Of a stretch of DNA of 64,000 bases, positions 33,847-45,498 are shown one piece after another (within the stretch, counting starts at the first letter, position 1; the number at the start of each line of letters is the position of its first letter). The DNA comes from Maratus speciosus. Its lineage: Eukaryota > Arthropoda > Arachnida > Araneae > Salticidae. The translations under genes and the position numbers were made by a program. The notes under the pieces were generated by a model. That model was not told where the DNA came from. It ran no database searches and saw nothing but the letters and a program-made list of their open reading frames with translations. The DNA is taken from NCBI GenBank assembly GCA_963932465.1, contig OZ010792.1, forward strand, positions 187,645,377 through 187,709,376. Direction: 5' to 3'.

Positions 33847-35945
33847 GGGTCAGTTGGGGTAAAGTGGTCATAATTCATAAAAAGGGCTAAAATCCTGACT
33901 AATATAGAAATTTGAATAATTTTCTTTTAATTTTAGATTTATTAAGTATTGATCAAAGTTTCTCACTCAAAAAAACATTTTTAGTAACATGTTTGAGGCA
34001 CTGAGCACACATTTTGTCTGTCTTTGTTACACCTTGTTCTTTTAACTCTTTAATTAACTTTTCTGCTGCATTTTGTTTATTCCAAATTTTGTTAAATTGG
34101 CAGTTCAGAAAGCTTTACACATGTCTCAAGAACATACTTCCATTTATAGCTAAGTTATATTTACCACAGATTTTATTTCATAATAGTTTTAGTTACATGG
34201 GGTAAAGTGGTCATAGGGTTAGGCTTAACTCATAGATATTTGATCCGAGTTAAATTATTCATTATATACAATGTCGGTTTATTAAACACTAATAAATATT
34301 AAAAACTAACTGCAAATAGTTATTATTTAATAATAGTTTATAATATGGGGGTTAAAAAAGGTTAGGTTTAATTTTTAATAGGTTCAGAATAGTGAATGAA
34401 TTAACTAAGTGTAAACCCGAATTGCTTACAAAGGTTACACCAACTAATTTAACAACCAACACATTAACTACTTTTTCTAATACCTATACTTGTATTATAT
34501 AAGAAAATGGTCCACACGAAAGTCCTGAAAGAATTTTTAACGTTGATGAGCCTGGAATGGATATGGATAGCCAAAATAGTCCAGCTTAAAAAATTTTACG
34601 CAATGCAATGCATTATATAAAATTCAGAAACCAAAGGAAAAATAATGTTTAGTGTTCCTTTTGGTATATCAGCTAATGGTTATTACACATTCTTCCATTT
34701 GCAGTTCATGAGTAAGTACATATGAATTACGTATAAAGGGTGGTCGTGCAGGAGCATTGTATGAATCATGGAATCTGGATAGATGCAGGATTCTGTACTT
34801 GAAGCTTGGATGGATCATTTTATTAAGTAGATAGTACACCGAAAGCTAACAAAGGCCTGCCCTTTTATTTATGATTCTGATGGACATAAATGAATTATGA
34901 CACTGTGAAAAAAAAGCTATCGACAAACACATAATACTCTGCCTGCTACCTCATACTAACCATAGTCTACAACCATTAGATCTAGGTGTATTTTCCCCCA
35001 TTAAAAAAAGCCTGGAAAGGAATTTTAAAGAAACAGTATCAAGAAAGCCGACTGCAAAATATGTAAAAAAATTTAAAATAAGCTACATTGGCAACATTAT
35101 CTACACTTATTTCAGATGTGAATAGAATTGTTAGACATAGTTTTAAAGGAAAAGGAAATGTGTCCAGTCCAAGATCGGGGTAGTATTGACAGAAAAAACA
35201 CTTGCATTACATCTGCAAAAATAACAAGAGGAGTGAGATACTTAAAAGTTGCATAAATTTTGAAGAGGAAAAAAACAATAACAAAAAAATATCCCTAGTC
35301 AACATTCTCTTTTGAATCCATTTATAATCGCTAAAGATGACATCTCAAAGCATATCTATAGGACCCTGAGTGTTGCTAAGATATGAAACGAAGAAATCAA
35401 TAAAGCAATTTATTGGGAAAAAACCTGATTAAAATTGGGATTTATTTTTCTTAAAGTATGTTAAAAAAATCCAAATTTGGCAATCATTATACTTTTCCAG
35501 AATCAGATGTGATCAAAATCCTTGAAAAACCAAATTTTAACAACAAACAATTTTAACATTACAAATTTACACTTTAATAAAATAAAATGACAGATAACTT
35601 ATTATAAAGGTTGTTTAAAATGTTTGTAAATAATAAAATGCCACTTTTTATTCATTAGTTTATTTTTTTTTATTACACTTTTTTAATGTGACCACTTTAC
35701 TCCATGCACTACTCACTTTACCCCACCCCCTGGGGTAAAGTGGTCATAAAAACATGCCTGGCAAAATATGTTATAAAAAGGTGTTATTCCCCAAAAATAT
35801 TTCTGAAATGGATATGGATATACTCTAGAGCCATGTAATGTAAAATAACACCCAAAATTTTAGAAAACATTACAGAAATTCTGATGTGTATATCCGCTGA
35901 AAGTTAGAAAAGCCTGTTTTTATGACAGCTTTCCCCACCTGACCC
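33847..35945 (+). mobile_element. pogo-like transposon nested in the hAT element
   Basis: GGGTCAGTTGGGGTAAAG at 33847 and the inverse of CTTTCCCCACCTGACCC ending at 35945 form the termini, each flanked by TA (33845-33846 and 35946-35947). The motif GGGGTAAAGTGGTCAT recurs subterminally on the left (33857 and 34200) and in both orientations on the right (35693-35750). It carries a decayed DDE transposase. The right TIR directly abuts hAT GGCCGAA repeats, so it inserted into the hAT copy. Confidence 0.88.
34524..35075 (+). pseudogene. pogo-type DDE transposase, multiply broken
   Basis: Recognisable blocks in shifting frames: PERIFNVDEPGMDM (first catalytic Asp; normally FNVDETG), SVPFGISANGYYT, ESGWM then LEAWMDHFIK, a LLFMILMDIN/DSDGHK region corresponding to the second catalytic Asp, and LPHTNHSLQPLDLGVFSPIK, a diagnostic match to the pogo/Tigger PPHTTHxLQPLDVGVFGPLK block. 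Frameshifts and stops separate them, so no protein can be made. Confidence 0.75.
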
Positions 35946-36291
35946 TATTCGGCCAAGGCCGAATAATGGACTTGATATTCGGCCGAAGCCGAATATTCGG
36001 CAGACAGGCCGAATGGGCCGAATATTCGTTGCATCTCTAATGTAAAACTTGAAATTTGAAAGCATGACTATTAAAATGCTTTGGAATTTAAAAGCATTTT
36101 TCATTTTTTGATAAATGCATTGCATCTTGAGTTGTTATCGACTGATGTCTCATAATGAACCTTTCCTGAGTTGTTGTATCTTAAAACTTGAATTAAAACA
36201 TTAATTAAACTAAGCTAGTACATGCTAAAAGTGCTAAAATTACATTTTAAAAGACATATAAATACCTTTATTCTTATCTACAATTTATGTA

Positions 36292-37029
36292 CAGTAATCC
36301 TTTAACATTTGCGAGTTTTAAGTACTTGCGAATACTTAACTTGGTTATTCGCAAATTTTGTTTTGTAAAGAATAGTTTTATATAAAGTAAACTCGCTTTG
36401 TTTTATCAATTCTGTAAACTATTTTAGAATGAACAGCTGCATTATACTGTATAGCCTAGTTTTGATAATTTCAGCCCTTGTATTGAGGCAAAATATAGAT
36501 CAGTATTTCCAAGAAACCTGAAAACTGACTTGATGCTAAAAATTAAAAAAAATCCTAATTATTCTAAAATTCAAAATTTTTATTGTGGATGAAAAATTTT
36601 CTGCAATTGTTTAATGGGACATTTTAAATCTTCAACAACAAGTTGTTGAGAAAGCAATAGGATGCAATCCTTTATTGGTGAGGAGTCTTAAATTTAAAAG
36701 AGTAATTGAGGCCGCAACTTTTCCTTATACGGAAATTCATAAACAAAAGATCTGTTCTTCCAAACAATTGTATATCAATAAATATTTTCAGTCATCAACT
36801 AGCAACTAAACTTTGTACAATGTGTTTATAATTATTCAAATTTATTTACAGAATGTATTTTTTAATGCTTAATAAATATATTTTTACATTTTAATTACTT
36901 TTTTCAGTTTAAATATATCATAAAACCTAACTCCCTTTTATGCATGGGAATATAGTCTCAACATTAGCGATTTTGACATTTGCGGAGATTTCCGAGAACC
37001 TAACCCTCGCGAATGTTAAGGGATTGCTG
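36292..37029 (+). mobile_element. pogo-like element, TA duplication
   Basis: CAGTAATCCTTTAACATTTG at 36292 and the inverse of GAATGTTAAGGGATTGCTG ending at 37029 are flanked by TA. Interior sequence from about 36645 reads VEKAIGCNPLLVRSLKFKR then VIEAATFPYTEIHKQKI, which looks like the C-terminal end of a Tigger/Jerky-like transposase. The rest of the transposase is missing. Confidence 0.75.
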
Positions 37030-37540
37030 TATTTATATTCGTTTTAAAATGTACTTTTACATGACTTGATGCTAAAAATAAAAAAATCCTAATTATTCTA
37101 AAATTCAAAATTTTTATTGTAGATGAAAAATTTTCTGCAAATGTTTAATGGGAAATTTTAAATCTTCAACAACAAGATGTGGAGAAAGCAATAGAATGCG
37201 ATCCTTTACTGGTGAAGAGTCTTAAATTTAAAAGAGTAATTTAGGCCGCAACTTTTCCTTATATGGAAATTCATAAACAGAAGATCTGTTCTTCCAAACA
37301 ATTGTATATCAATAAATTTTTTCACTCATCAACTAGCAACTAAACTTTGTACAATGTGTTTATAATTATTCAAATTTATTTACAGAATGTACTTTTTAAT
37401 GCTTAATAAATATATTTTTACAATATTATTGTCTCAACATTCACGATTTTGACATTTGCGGAGATTTCCGAGAACCTAACTCTCGTGAATGTTAAGGGAT
37501 TGCTGTATTTATATTTCTTTTAAAATGTACTTTTATCACT
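37030..37540 (+). repeat. partial tandem duplication of the pogo-like element's 3' half
   Basis: From 37063 the sequence repeats 36527 onward (GACTTGATGCTAAAAA at both; offset 536 bp), including the transposase-like stretch and the right terminus GGGATTGCTG at about 37496-37505, and then the same flank TTTTAAAATGTACTTTTA. The second unit has a stop in the coding stretch and an internal deletion. The duplication includes flanking DNA, so it arose after insertion. Confidence 0.8.
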
Positions 37541-38250
37541 TTTAGCATATGTTAGCTTAGTTTAATGTTTATAAGTAATTTTCTTACGTAATTTTATAAA
37601 ACACTAATGTTGTGTAGTATTTTCTGGAAGATTCTTTATCTTTACTGAAAAATGGAAAACTATTCAATTTTCTGGTTCCTGAGTAATAATACTTCTAATT
37701 TTGTACATTTAAGATTTAAAAGAAAATAAATTTGCGAATATGTAAAAAAAGTACCCTATTTGGTATCAAAACAGCCTTAAATTTATTAAAATGTCTGCTA
37801 GTGAATTCTTCGTATTGTTTTAGATAACTTCCATTACAAAAAATAAGAAGCTACTTATTGCAGCCATTTGGAGGAAAGCAATTTCAGAAAAATTTCTGTA
37901 TATTTTCACCCATCATGACTCCCAGAGCCGAAAATCATTTTCAGTCCAAATGTTGATTTATTATATATATATTTATATCCCATTTCTATGTCATGTGATA
38001 GCACTCGTATTTATGAACCAATTTAGATATGTCTAAGCATGTGTACAGGACTTACCAAAGCCTTGGCTGTGTTCATTGGCCAGCTTCATCCTCTATCTTG
38101 TTTCAAAACGACGGCCACTTAAAGATTTTGAATTTACAAAAATGTACAAAGAAGTTTTTGCTTTAAGCATTCGGCCTTGATACAAGTATTCTGGAGCATT
38201 TTTTGTCTAGCTTCTATCTTAAAAAATGGCTGAGATATAGCAATATTAAC
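37541..38250. other. no gene seen
   Basis: AT-rich sequence, with somewhat more mixed composition at 37850-38200, and no recognisable coding, RNA or transposon signal. Confidence 0.4.
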
Positions 38251-38408
38251 GTGAAAATAAAAATCCTAAATTTACTGAATGGTGTATATAAAATAAATTA
38301 AAAACTAAAAAACATTAAAGTAAAATTAAAATAATCAACGTTTCGGTCATCATCTATGACCATCGTCAGGAAAACACCATTCAGTAAATTTGTGATTTTA
38401 ATTTTCAC
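38251..38408. repeat. fold-back repeat, 34-bp arms, with a central hammerhead-like core
   Basis: GTGAAAATAAAAATCCTAAA at 38251-38270 and beyond pairs with 38375-38408 (inverted; about four differences over 34 bp). Flanks contain ATTAA on both sides. The loop holds the conserved phrase CGTTTCGGTCATCATC, discussed in the next entry. The unit is a compact mobile-looking cassette. Confidence 0.75.
38340..38369 (-). ncRNA. hammerhead-ribozyme-like core
   Basis: The minus strand reads CTGACGA, then GGTCAT paired with ATGACC around a 5-nt loop (stem II), then GAAAC. Both catalytic boxes (CUGANGA and GAAA) are intact and correctly spaced. I could not find a convincing stem III or cleavage-site partner, so it is either a half-site, as in some retroelement-associated hammerheads that act as dimers, or a relic. 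Confidence 0.45.
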
Positions 38409-40130
38409 ATTAATTTCGAACTTTTCATGGTGTAAATGTCCAGCTCTTTTATTGAGATATGGCAGTTTGAAATTCTTGGCTAGCTGATTTTTTCATAATC
38501 AAGTTTTATTTATTAGCTTTAGAAAATGTAGTTTCTCACAAATTTACTTTAATTGTTGTAACTATTGTTGCTACTCTCATATGCTTGAAACTACACAGTC
38601 ACATATGCCAGATCCAAATTATCACCAAGTTTGGCGATACTTGATGAAGTATTGCCAAATTTGGGACAAAAATAGGCCAACTTTGATGGCATAAATGAAG
38701 GCAACTTGGCGATAGCTGACTTATTAATTTGTCAAAATTCCCATTCAAATCCAGCGTTGACAAAAACTGGGAATCTTCTATAACCTTTTTCCTTGCATTT
38801 TACCTTCACGTGTTTGAGTAACATTAGCTGAATTCTTAAAACAAGGAATAAGAAATCTACTTTTAGTGCAGCCCAGAAGGACTTTTTTATTGTGTATATG
38901 TTCAGTTACTGATTCAGACTGTAAAGTCTAAGCTACAAAAGATGGGAATTCACATCCACATTGTCCCATTGTAAAATTGTCTTAAACTTTCTTTTGAAAA
39001 AACATACATATTACAGTTCTATTTAGGAAATGAATCTCCAAGCCCAAGTAAGCTATAAATGGTTCAAAGGAATTCGCACAGGATGTTTACGTTTAGAACC
39101 TTGGGTGATTTGTAGACAGAATAGATTTTGGCTACTTTCATGATTCTTGATGACAGATATAATATGGACACATGCCCAGGTTTTTGCCCTGTGATATTTG
39201 GTCACATTATTAAGAATGCTACTTTACGTTGAGTCAAGGTGAGAGGGAAATATAGCACATGCTATTGTATGCAGATAAGCACACTCACTCTCTAGAAAAA
39301 AGAAAATTGTCTGTTTACAATGGCTATTTTCAACAGTCAACCTCCCCCCTCCTTTTCGAAAAAAGGCACTAATTGAGAAAAAATGCGAGTCAGCTAACAA
39401 GGGGAGGTTCTGTGGTCGGGAGTACAGAATTCCTTGAACATTTTTGTATTGATAGAGTATAGTTAGTATATAACTATATGGAATTACAGCAACTCATCAT
39501 TTCAGTTCATGATTAATGGTATGTTTATTTAAATTAATAATAGTCTGTGGATTCACAAACATTATGTCTTGAGGATAATAAATAACTTTCATATTTATCA
39601 TTGATTCATCATTATATGTGTACTTGTCTAAGTTATCTACCAAGTCGGGTTAGTAGAATTTCCATGCTTATTTTATTATTTATATAAAAAGATTTTTCAG
39701 ATTCATTATTTTAAATGATATTTGGCAATTATTAAATTCAAATAATTTATTTTCATATTTATTATTTGGCCAAAACTTTTTACTTATTCTGAATAAATCC
39801 TAAATAATGTTTTAATCACAATTTAAATTAAATAATTTTTAAATTTAAGTCTATTTCCTTTAATTTTAACGCATTGATACTGACCTCTGTATGTGATCGG
39901 CGGTAGTCTGTCTTTGGATTCATAAATTGGAGATACTTTAGTTTAATTTCATTTAATATAAATATTTAATATATTTAAATTTATCATAGCTGTTTATATT
40001 TCCAATTTTAATTCATACTCTAATTTATGAAATCCAGAGAGACATTACATATTTCGTTATCCAAATATTTTGAAAATTTCATGACTTTTAAAAATCATTC
40101 TTGTAAATTTTTTGTATGATTTTTTAAAAT
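38409..40130. other. no gene seen; tandem AT-rich duplication begins near 39820
   Basis: A run of GGCGATA/GCCAA motifs (38620-38710) resembles 2235-2300. From about 40050 a segment (CCAAATATTTTGAAAATTTC, then ATGACTTTTAAAAAT) recurs at about 40370, marking a ~315-bp tandem duplication. Nothing coding is supported. Confidence 0.4.
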
Positions 40131-40440
40131 ATCGGCTTAATATATTAAATTTTGCATGTTTAAATATTTGACTGGAGAAAAATAGAAAAAAATAAAAATA
40201 GGCAAATTGTACTTCTATAAACCAGAAATTTCTGCTGCTATTACAAATTATTTACGGTTATTTAAATTAATAATCTCTTATTTTTCACAGAGAAAAAAAG
40301 TTAAAATATGTTTAATAATCTGTGCTAAAATAAGTAAATCTGTAATATATTATTTTAATTTTGTTTCATTTTCCAAATATTTTGAAATTTTCATGACTTT
40401 TTAAAAATATTCTTGTACATTTTTAGTATGATTTTTTTTT
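40130..40440 (+). repeat. AT-rich dispersed repeat, inverted partner at 47540-47830
   Basis: This segment, with the phrases AACCAGAAATTTCTGCTGC, GGCAAATTG and CATGACTTTTTAAAAATATT, is found inverted at about 47540-47830. The two copies flank the 40973-47396 block. Confidence 0.55.
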
Positions 40441-40734
40441 TCAAATATCATTTTCTTGATTTTATAGTTACAGCCAATGTGATAACTAATTTTAGCAATT
40501 CAATAGCTTTCAGAACTTACTTTTAAGTATAGAGACAGACAGTTACTCTAATTAGAAATGCAAGAATCCAGGATTTAAAAAATTTAAAAGCTAGTTGTTA
40601 AAAAAACATATACTTTGAAACATTATTATGATAATAGAAAAGTACAATTAAAAAAAATAATTAAAGCAGCGTGTTTAAATTTTATGTAACATTTTAATTT
40701 GTTTCATTCTGTAAAATAATAGTTTATTTATGTG

Positions 40735-40935
40735 ACCCCCGACTGGGCAAGGTTCACTCAACCTTTCATCTTGGGGTTGATAAAATGAGTACTGAGCTTG
40801 CACTAAGGGTCTCACATTAGGCTGACCATCTGACTGGGACATATGCTGTATAACACCTCGGAGCCCAGTGTCAAGTAAACAGGGTTGGGCATTGTAGGCC
40901 CTGGTTCTCCATGGATCATACAGCCACAGGTTTAG
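40735..40935 (+). repeat. SINE-like sequence
   Basis: CGACTGGGCAAGGTTCACTC, CCTTTCATCTTGGGGTTGAT and AAAATGAGTACTGAGC followed by GCACTAAGG resemble, from memory, the central or 3' region shared by several animal SINE families. The tRNA-derived 5' head is not present. It is a single truncated copy. Confidence 0.45.
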
Positions 40936-42378
40936 TTTATTTATATAAATTATAGTAAATAATAATAATAATCAGGGTTGCAGTGGGTAGCTGCCCGCCC
41001 GGGCTGGTTTTTTTATATAAAAAAAAACCTGTTTTAAAAAGCCTGGGGTTTTTTAAATATATTTCTGGAAGGAGCAAATGATGTATTTTTTGTTTATGGT
41101 TATTTTGTTTTATTTATTCACTTCTTTGAATCTTAGAAAATATATTTGTACTAATTTACTTGCACTTTTAGATTGGGAACCCTATAATTTTAAAACGTAA
41201 ATTTAAGCTTTTCAGTTAGCCTCAAGAGTATTATATTTACTAAACTTATATTAAATTATTTTATTTATTTTTTACTGTTGAATCTGAAAATGACCTTCAT
41301 TTTTAACCTAAATCTTCTTTATAGTATGAGATTTTTGTTATATTTTAACTTTGACGTTTATGATTTGCAATAAAATTATAACGTGATGGTTAAAAATGAA
41401 GGTCATTTTTCAGATTCAGTGCTAAAAAGTACATAAAAATCAATTTTCAAAAGTTAAAAAACTCAGCCATCTCCTCTATTTTATTGTATTTGATTTTTGT
41501 TATTTTTTAACTTTGACAATTTATGATTTGCAAAACATCCTGAGATGATGGTTAAAAATTAAGGTAATTTTCGGATTCAGTGCTAAAATATACATAAAAG
41601 TTAAAAAACACAACCATCACAGTCTTGTGTTATCTAATCTAAAACTTTTTCTTAAACTTCTTTCCAGTAATCTGTGCGAAATTTTTGGTTATCCTGTAAA
41701 ATAAGTATGAATGGTAACCACCGAAAATCATAATAATATTAGATTGTCATCAGATATTTGAAAGTGATTTAAATTTTGAGTACAAATTTTGAACTGGGAA
41801 AACATACATACGATCAATGAAGTTAAATAAAATAACATAATATTTGTTAAAAGAAACCATGAAAAGAAATAGTCTCAAATCCTTACAAAATAAAACATAT
41901 GTTAAAATACAATAATTTTAGCCAATCTGAAACTTAATAAAAGTTAACTCAATCGCAACACTTGTACTATTTTTTTCAAAGCGCAGATACACATGAAAAG
42001 TTCTTCGAATATTTCAAGCACTTAGGATATGACTCCTCAAAGCATGGCCAAACTCATTTGTGTTCGGATGCAGAAAAGTAGTATAAGTTATGCATTTTTA
42101 AAGTTTCGTAACTCAGTCAATTTTAATGTTATATGAACAGGACCTTTTTTTGTCTGTCTTGTCAGTGTAATAGGAAAATTTTACTAAATATAACTTATAG
42201 GACCGGGGGCCGTATAAAAACTTAAATTTCGTAATTTTTTAAGAAATGTTTTTATTGAACCAAATCGCTTTTAAAATATTTCTTTGCCTCAAATTAAAAC
42301 ATTTTTGTAAGTTGAACTATATGTCTATGACTAACGGTTTGGGAATTAGCCATTGGACACCGTTGAGAGTGAACACCC

Positions 42379-42380
<2 letters not shown>

Positions 42381-42414
<34 letters not shown>

Positions 42415-42569
42415 AATTTTTCTTGTAAGATATTTTTATCAACATTTGCTAATCTTATGATAATTTCAAAGGAGCAAGATTTTTTAAGTTATATTTATAT
42501 TTTATTATTAAATAACGCACAATTGATAGCTTAGCAATTTAAAATTTGTTTGTTATTTAAATTAAAGGG

Positions 42570-42616
<47 letters not shown>

Positions 42617-42617
42617 A
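42381..42617. repeat. (TA)n and (AT)n(GT)n microsatellites
   Basis: A TA run of about 34 bp at 42382-42415, and an AT run turning into GT at 42571-42617. Confidence 0.9.
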
Positions 42618-42744
42618 TTTTAAGAACAGAGAAAATATTGAGATCCTTATTAAGACTATGAAGTCATTCCCATCTATTAGACTATGAAGTGTTCACAAAA
42701 ATTGTATTTGAGATCAGGATTGCCACTTATTTCGGCAATCAAAT

Positions 42745-45025
42745 TGTTAGCCCTATTTTCCTTGACGTTTATACCTTTTTAAAGTTGATTACTTTATTTC
42801 AATCATTTCTTATTTTTACTTTTTGACTAAGTTCATTCTAACATTCTACTTACGATTGGTTATCTTTATTTCTTTCAGTTTATTCAAATATCCATTCGAA
42901 ATTCACTTACTTGTTGTTTTCATTCTGCTGTAAACTTGGTTTAATTATTCGTTTTACGATTCGATTGATAATCTATCCACATCATCGGACTTTTTCACTT
43001 CCGGTCGTAATTCTTTCATCCAGTTCTTCCACGCAACTCGGATGCACTGCATATCACTTCTTCCCGGTTCCGGAGTTGAAATTGTTTTCCCGTACAGCAG
43101 GATGTGTGTTACTCAACTCCACTGAACGTGTGTTTTGCTGAAGGAAGTGTGTCGCCGGTCGACATGTGCTTGTAGCTGGAAGGTATTTAAAGGGACATTA
43201 GTTATTCTGTTCGTTGTGCTTTTTGCTTGGTGCATGGTGCTGGCTGGTTCGGTGCTGCTGTTTCTGTTTATTTTATTTGTGCTTTAGTTTGTTAGTCATG
43301 TTTTAATTCGGATGGCTTTTATATCATTTAGTTATTAATTTAATTAAACATTGTGCCAGTGGATACTAGTTAAAAGGTATTATAATATGTTGAAGTCGTC
43401 TTTGAACATCGTTTAGCAGAACATTTTAAAGTTAGTTTTTTTCAAAGATCCTCTTGAATAATGCAACGAGTCGTGGACTTTGCCAAATCTTTAAAGTGAA
43501 AAAGAAAAAAAAATCCCTGTCGTCTCGGGCCTACAGGCGGAGGTAGATTTCGATGTTAAGTACTAAATTCTCCAACAAAACTTAAATCAAGATTAGAGAT
43601 AAAACCCGGTTTCTTCACAAAGAGCGAGCTGTAGGGAGCTAAACTTTTTGTGAAAATTGTAATATACATGAATACACACACACATATATATGGAATAGGT
43701 TTAAAAAATGGCTACAAAAAATTCAGAGAACTTTAAAGTGTTAAAATATGTTAATATTTCCATAGTCGGGTTTTTATCATGTTTTAATACATTTCTTCAA
43801 ACTTACATGGCGTTACATATTCACCTGCTGAGGTCCATTATATTTCCAATATGACGCAATATACATATTTTTTTAATTCGTCAAACTATTTATTTTGAGT
43901 TTTCATGCTGAAATTTTGCTCTAGGAAACTTATGACGTAATATTCAATTTGTTTTCAATTTGTCAAACTATTTAATTTTACACGTGAAAATTTTGCAAAA
44001 GAAAAGTAATTGTTGTGGTGAGAATTTTATTATTTGCTTTTTTTTAATTGTTGGCAACTGCTATAACGAAAAACTTTTATTTTTTTCCTGCCATTGTTGT
44101 GTAAGAGCTGGTTTTATCAGAATCATGTTAAGACAGTATTCAAAATTTTGAACCCTCCCCATTTCCACCCTCTTGGGCCGATTTCGCCCATTTTCAATCC
44201 CTGCCGAGATATTAGCCATCTCAAAGTTGTTGGCGAGTTTGAAGATGATTCGTGCATAATTGCGACTTTTATCATGCAGACAAAATTTAGTACATACATA
44301 CATACATATATATATATATATATCTTTTTAGGTGGGGGTGGTTTTGGGTTCCTGGGGTCCTATAATGAAAAGTTATGAATGAATTTTTCAAAAGTCGCAC
44401 CATGGTAACGTCTGCAATAGGTAGTATTTCTTACGAAATCTACCTAAAAAACAGACATTTGTTTCTCTTTGGTTTCTCTTTCTCTTTCGATATCGTCGTA
44501 TATCTCTCATGTCGTCAGCACTTCAGTTTCTTCTTAATCATCCGTTTCATCGATGGATATGTGTATAGTGCTACGAATGTTTTCAAGAAATATTTTTTTG
44601 ATGGCTCGATGTTTTCTTGCTGCAACTAACTGTGAGTAGATACATCAATATATTTTGTTTTACTGTGTTATGATATTGATTAAAGATGCTGGCTCATATA
44701 CAATATATATTATTTTGCAATACTGAATGGTTGATTGTCATTGTCATCAACTAACTTTTTTTGCTTTTACTTTAAGTTATGTACTTATTTATTTTATTTT
44801 TTTATTTTATATTTTTTGACAAATAAACGTTAGCTCCATAAAAACCTAAATACTGTTTCTTCTCTGTCTTAATCTGCTTTTACACACCTATGTTAACAAT
44901 CTTGTCATTTACTTTTATTTGAGGTCTATGCTTTGTCTGACCTAGCTATATCTTTACTCTGCTACCCAATTTTAGACCTGTTTCAGACCCTGGTTCGGTA
45001 CACCAACCAGGACAAAATAAAAACA
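42745..45025 (+). mobile_element. diverged solo LTR of the copia family with a ~1.1-kb insertion
   Basis: It begins TGTTAGCCCTATTTTCCTTG and ends near 45025 after GACCTGTTTCAGACCCTGGT, both matching the 16023 LTR family with clear divergence. The TATTTAAAGGGAC promoter-like block is kept at 43185. Between about 43485 and 44650 the sequence has no counterpart in the other LTRs and is a secondary insertion. Flanks CAAAT and CAAAA are a near-matching 5-bp duplication. No internal copia region is present, as expected for recombination between LTRs. Confidence 0.7.
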
Positions 45026-45498
45026 CAAAATCCTTGTGCTTTCTTAAGCAAAAAATTAAATTTTCCCTGAGTAATTCCTCCGAGAATTTTCAAAATTTCA
45101 ACGGATAAATTTTGCAAAGTACCAAAATTTAGTAATATTTCTTGTTTTTAATACAGTAGACTTCCTTAAATCCGCATATTTTTTCAGATGTAAACAATGA
45201 AATTTACAGTTAAGTTGCAGTAATAAAATTCAAGATGGCACCAAAATCAGCATCTACTGCAATGGTTTTTTTTTTACAAAAATTTTTGTTAATCCTTCAC
45301 TTTTGGTTATTACAGCTGATTTATTACTAAATAAATTTATATTACTTTTGATTTTGACAAAAATTAGCATATCTATATCAAAAATTCCAGGATTCGAAGT
45401 GGAAAAATCCACGAACCGGAATGCTATTTTAAAATTATTGTTTGCGGAATTTTTTTTTTTTTAATTATAAACAAATTTATTTCTAAACATACAAAACA

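Larger units (their letters stand above)
32214..36039 (+). mobile_element. hAT element, 3.8 kb, perfect 8-bp TSD, with a nested pogo element
   Basis: Left end TAGTGATGCAACGAATA and right end (inverted) TAGAGATGCAACGAATATT are flanked by perfect ATGTAAAA duplications (32206-32213 and 36040-36047). Subterminal regions are packed with the motif GGCCGAATA in both orientations. Only the transposase C-terminus is recognisable (32860-33186). A second transposon (33847-35945) has inserted near the right end; without it the hAT copy is about 1.7 kb. Confidence 0.92.

Noticed and set aside
44061..44378. Overlapping ORFs on both strands, 80 and 94 codons
   Set aside because: They lie in the secondary insertion within an old LTR, end in a TA-rich microsatellite and show no recognisable motif.
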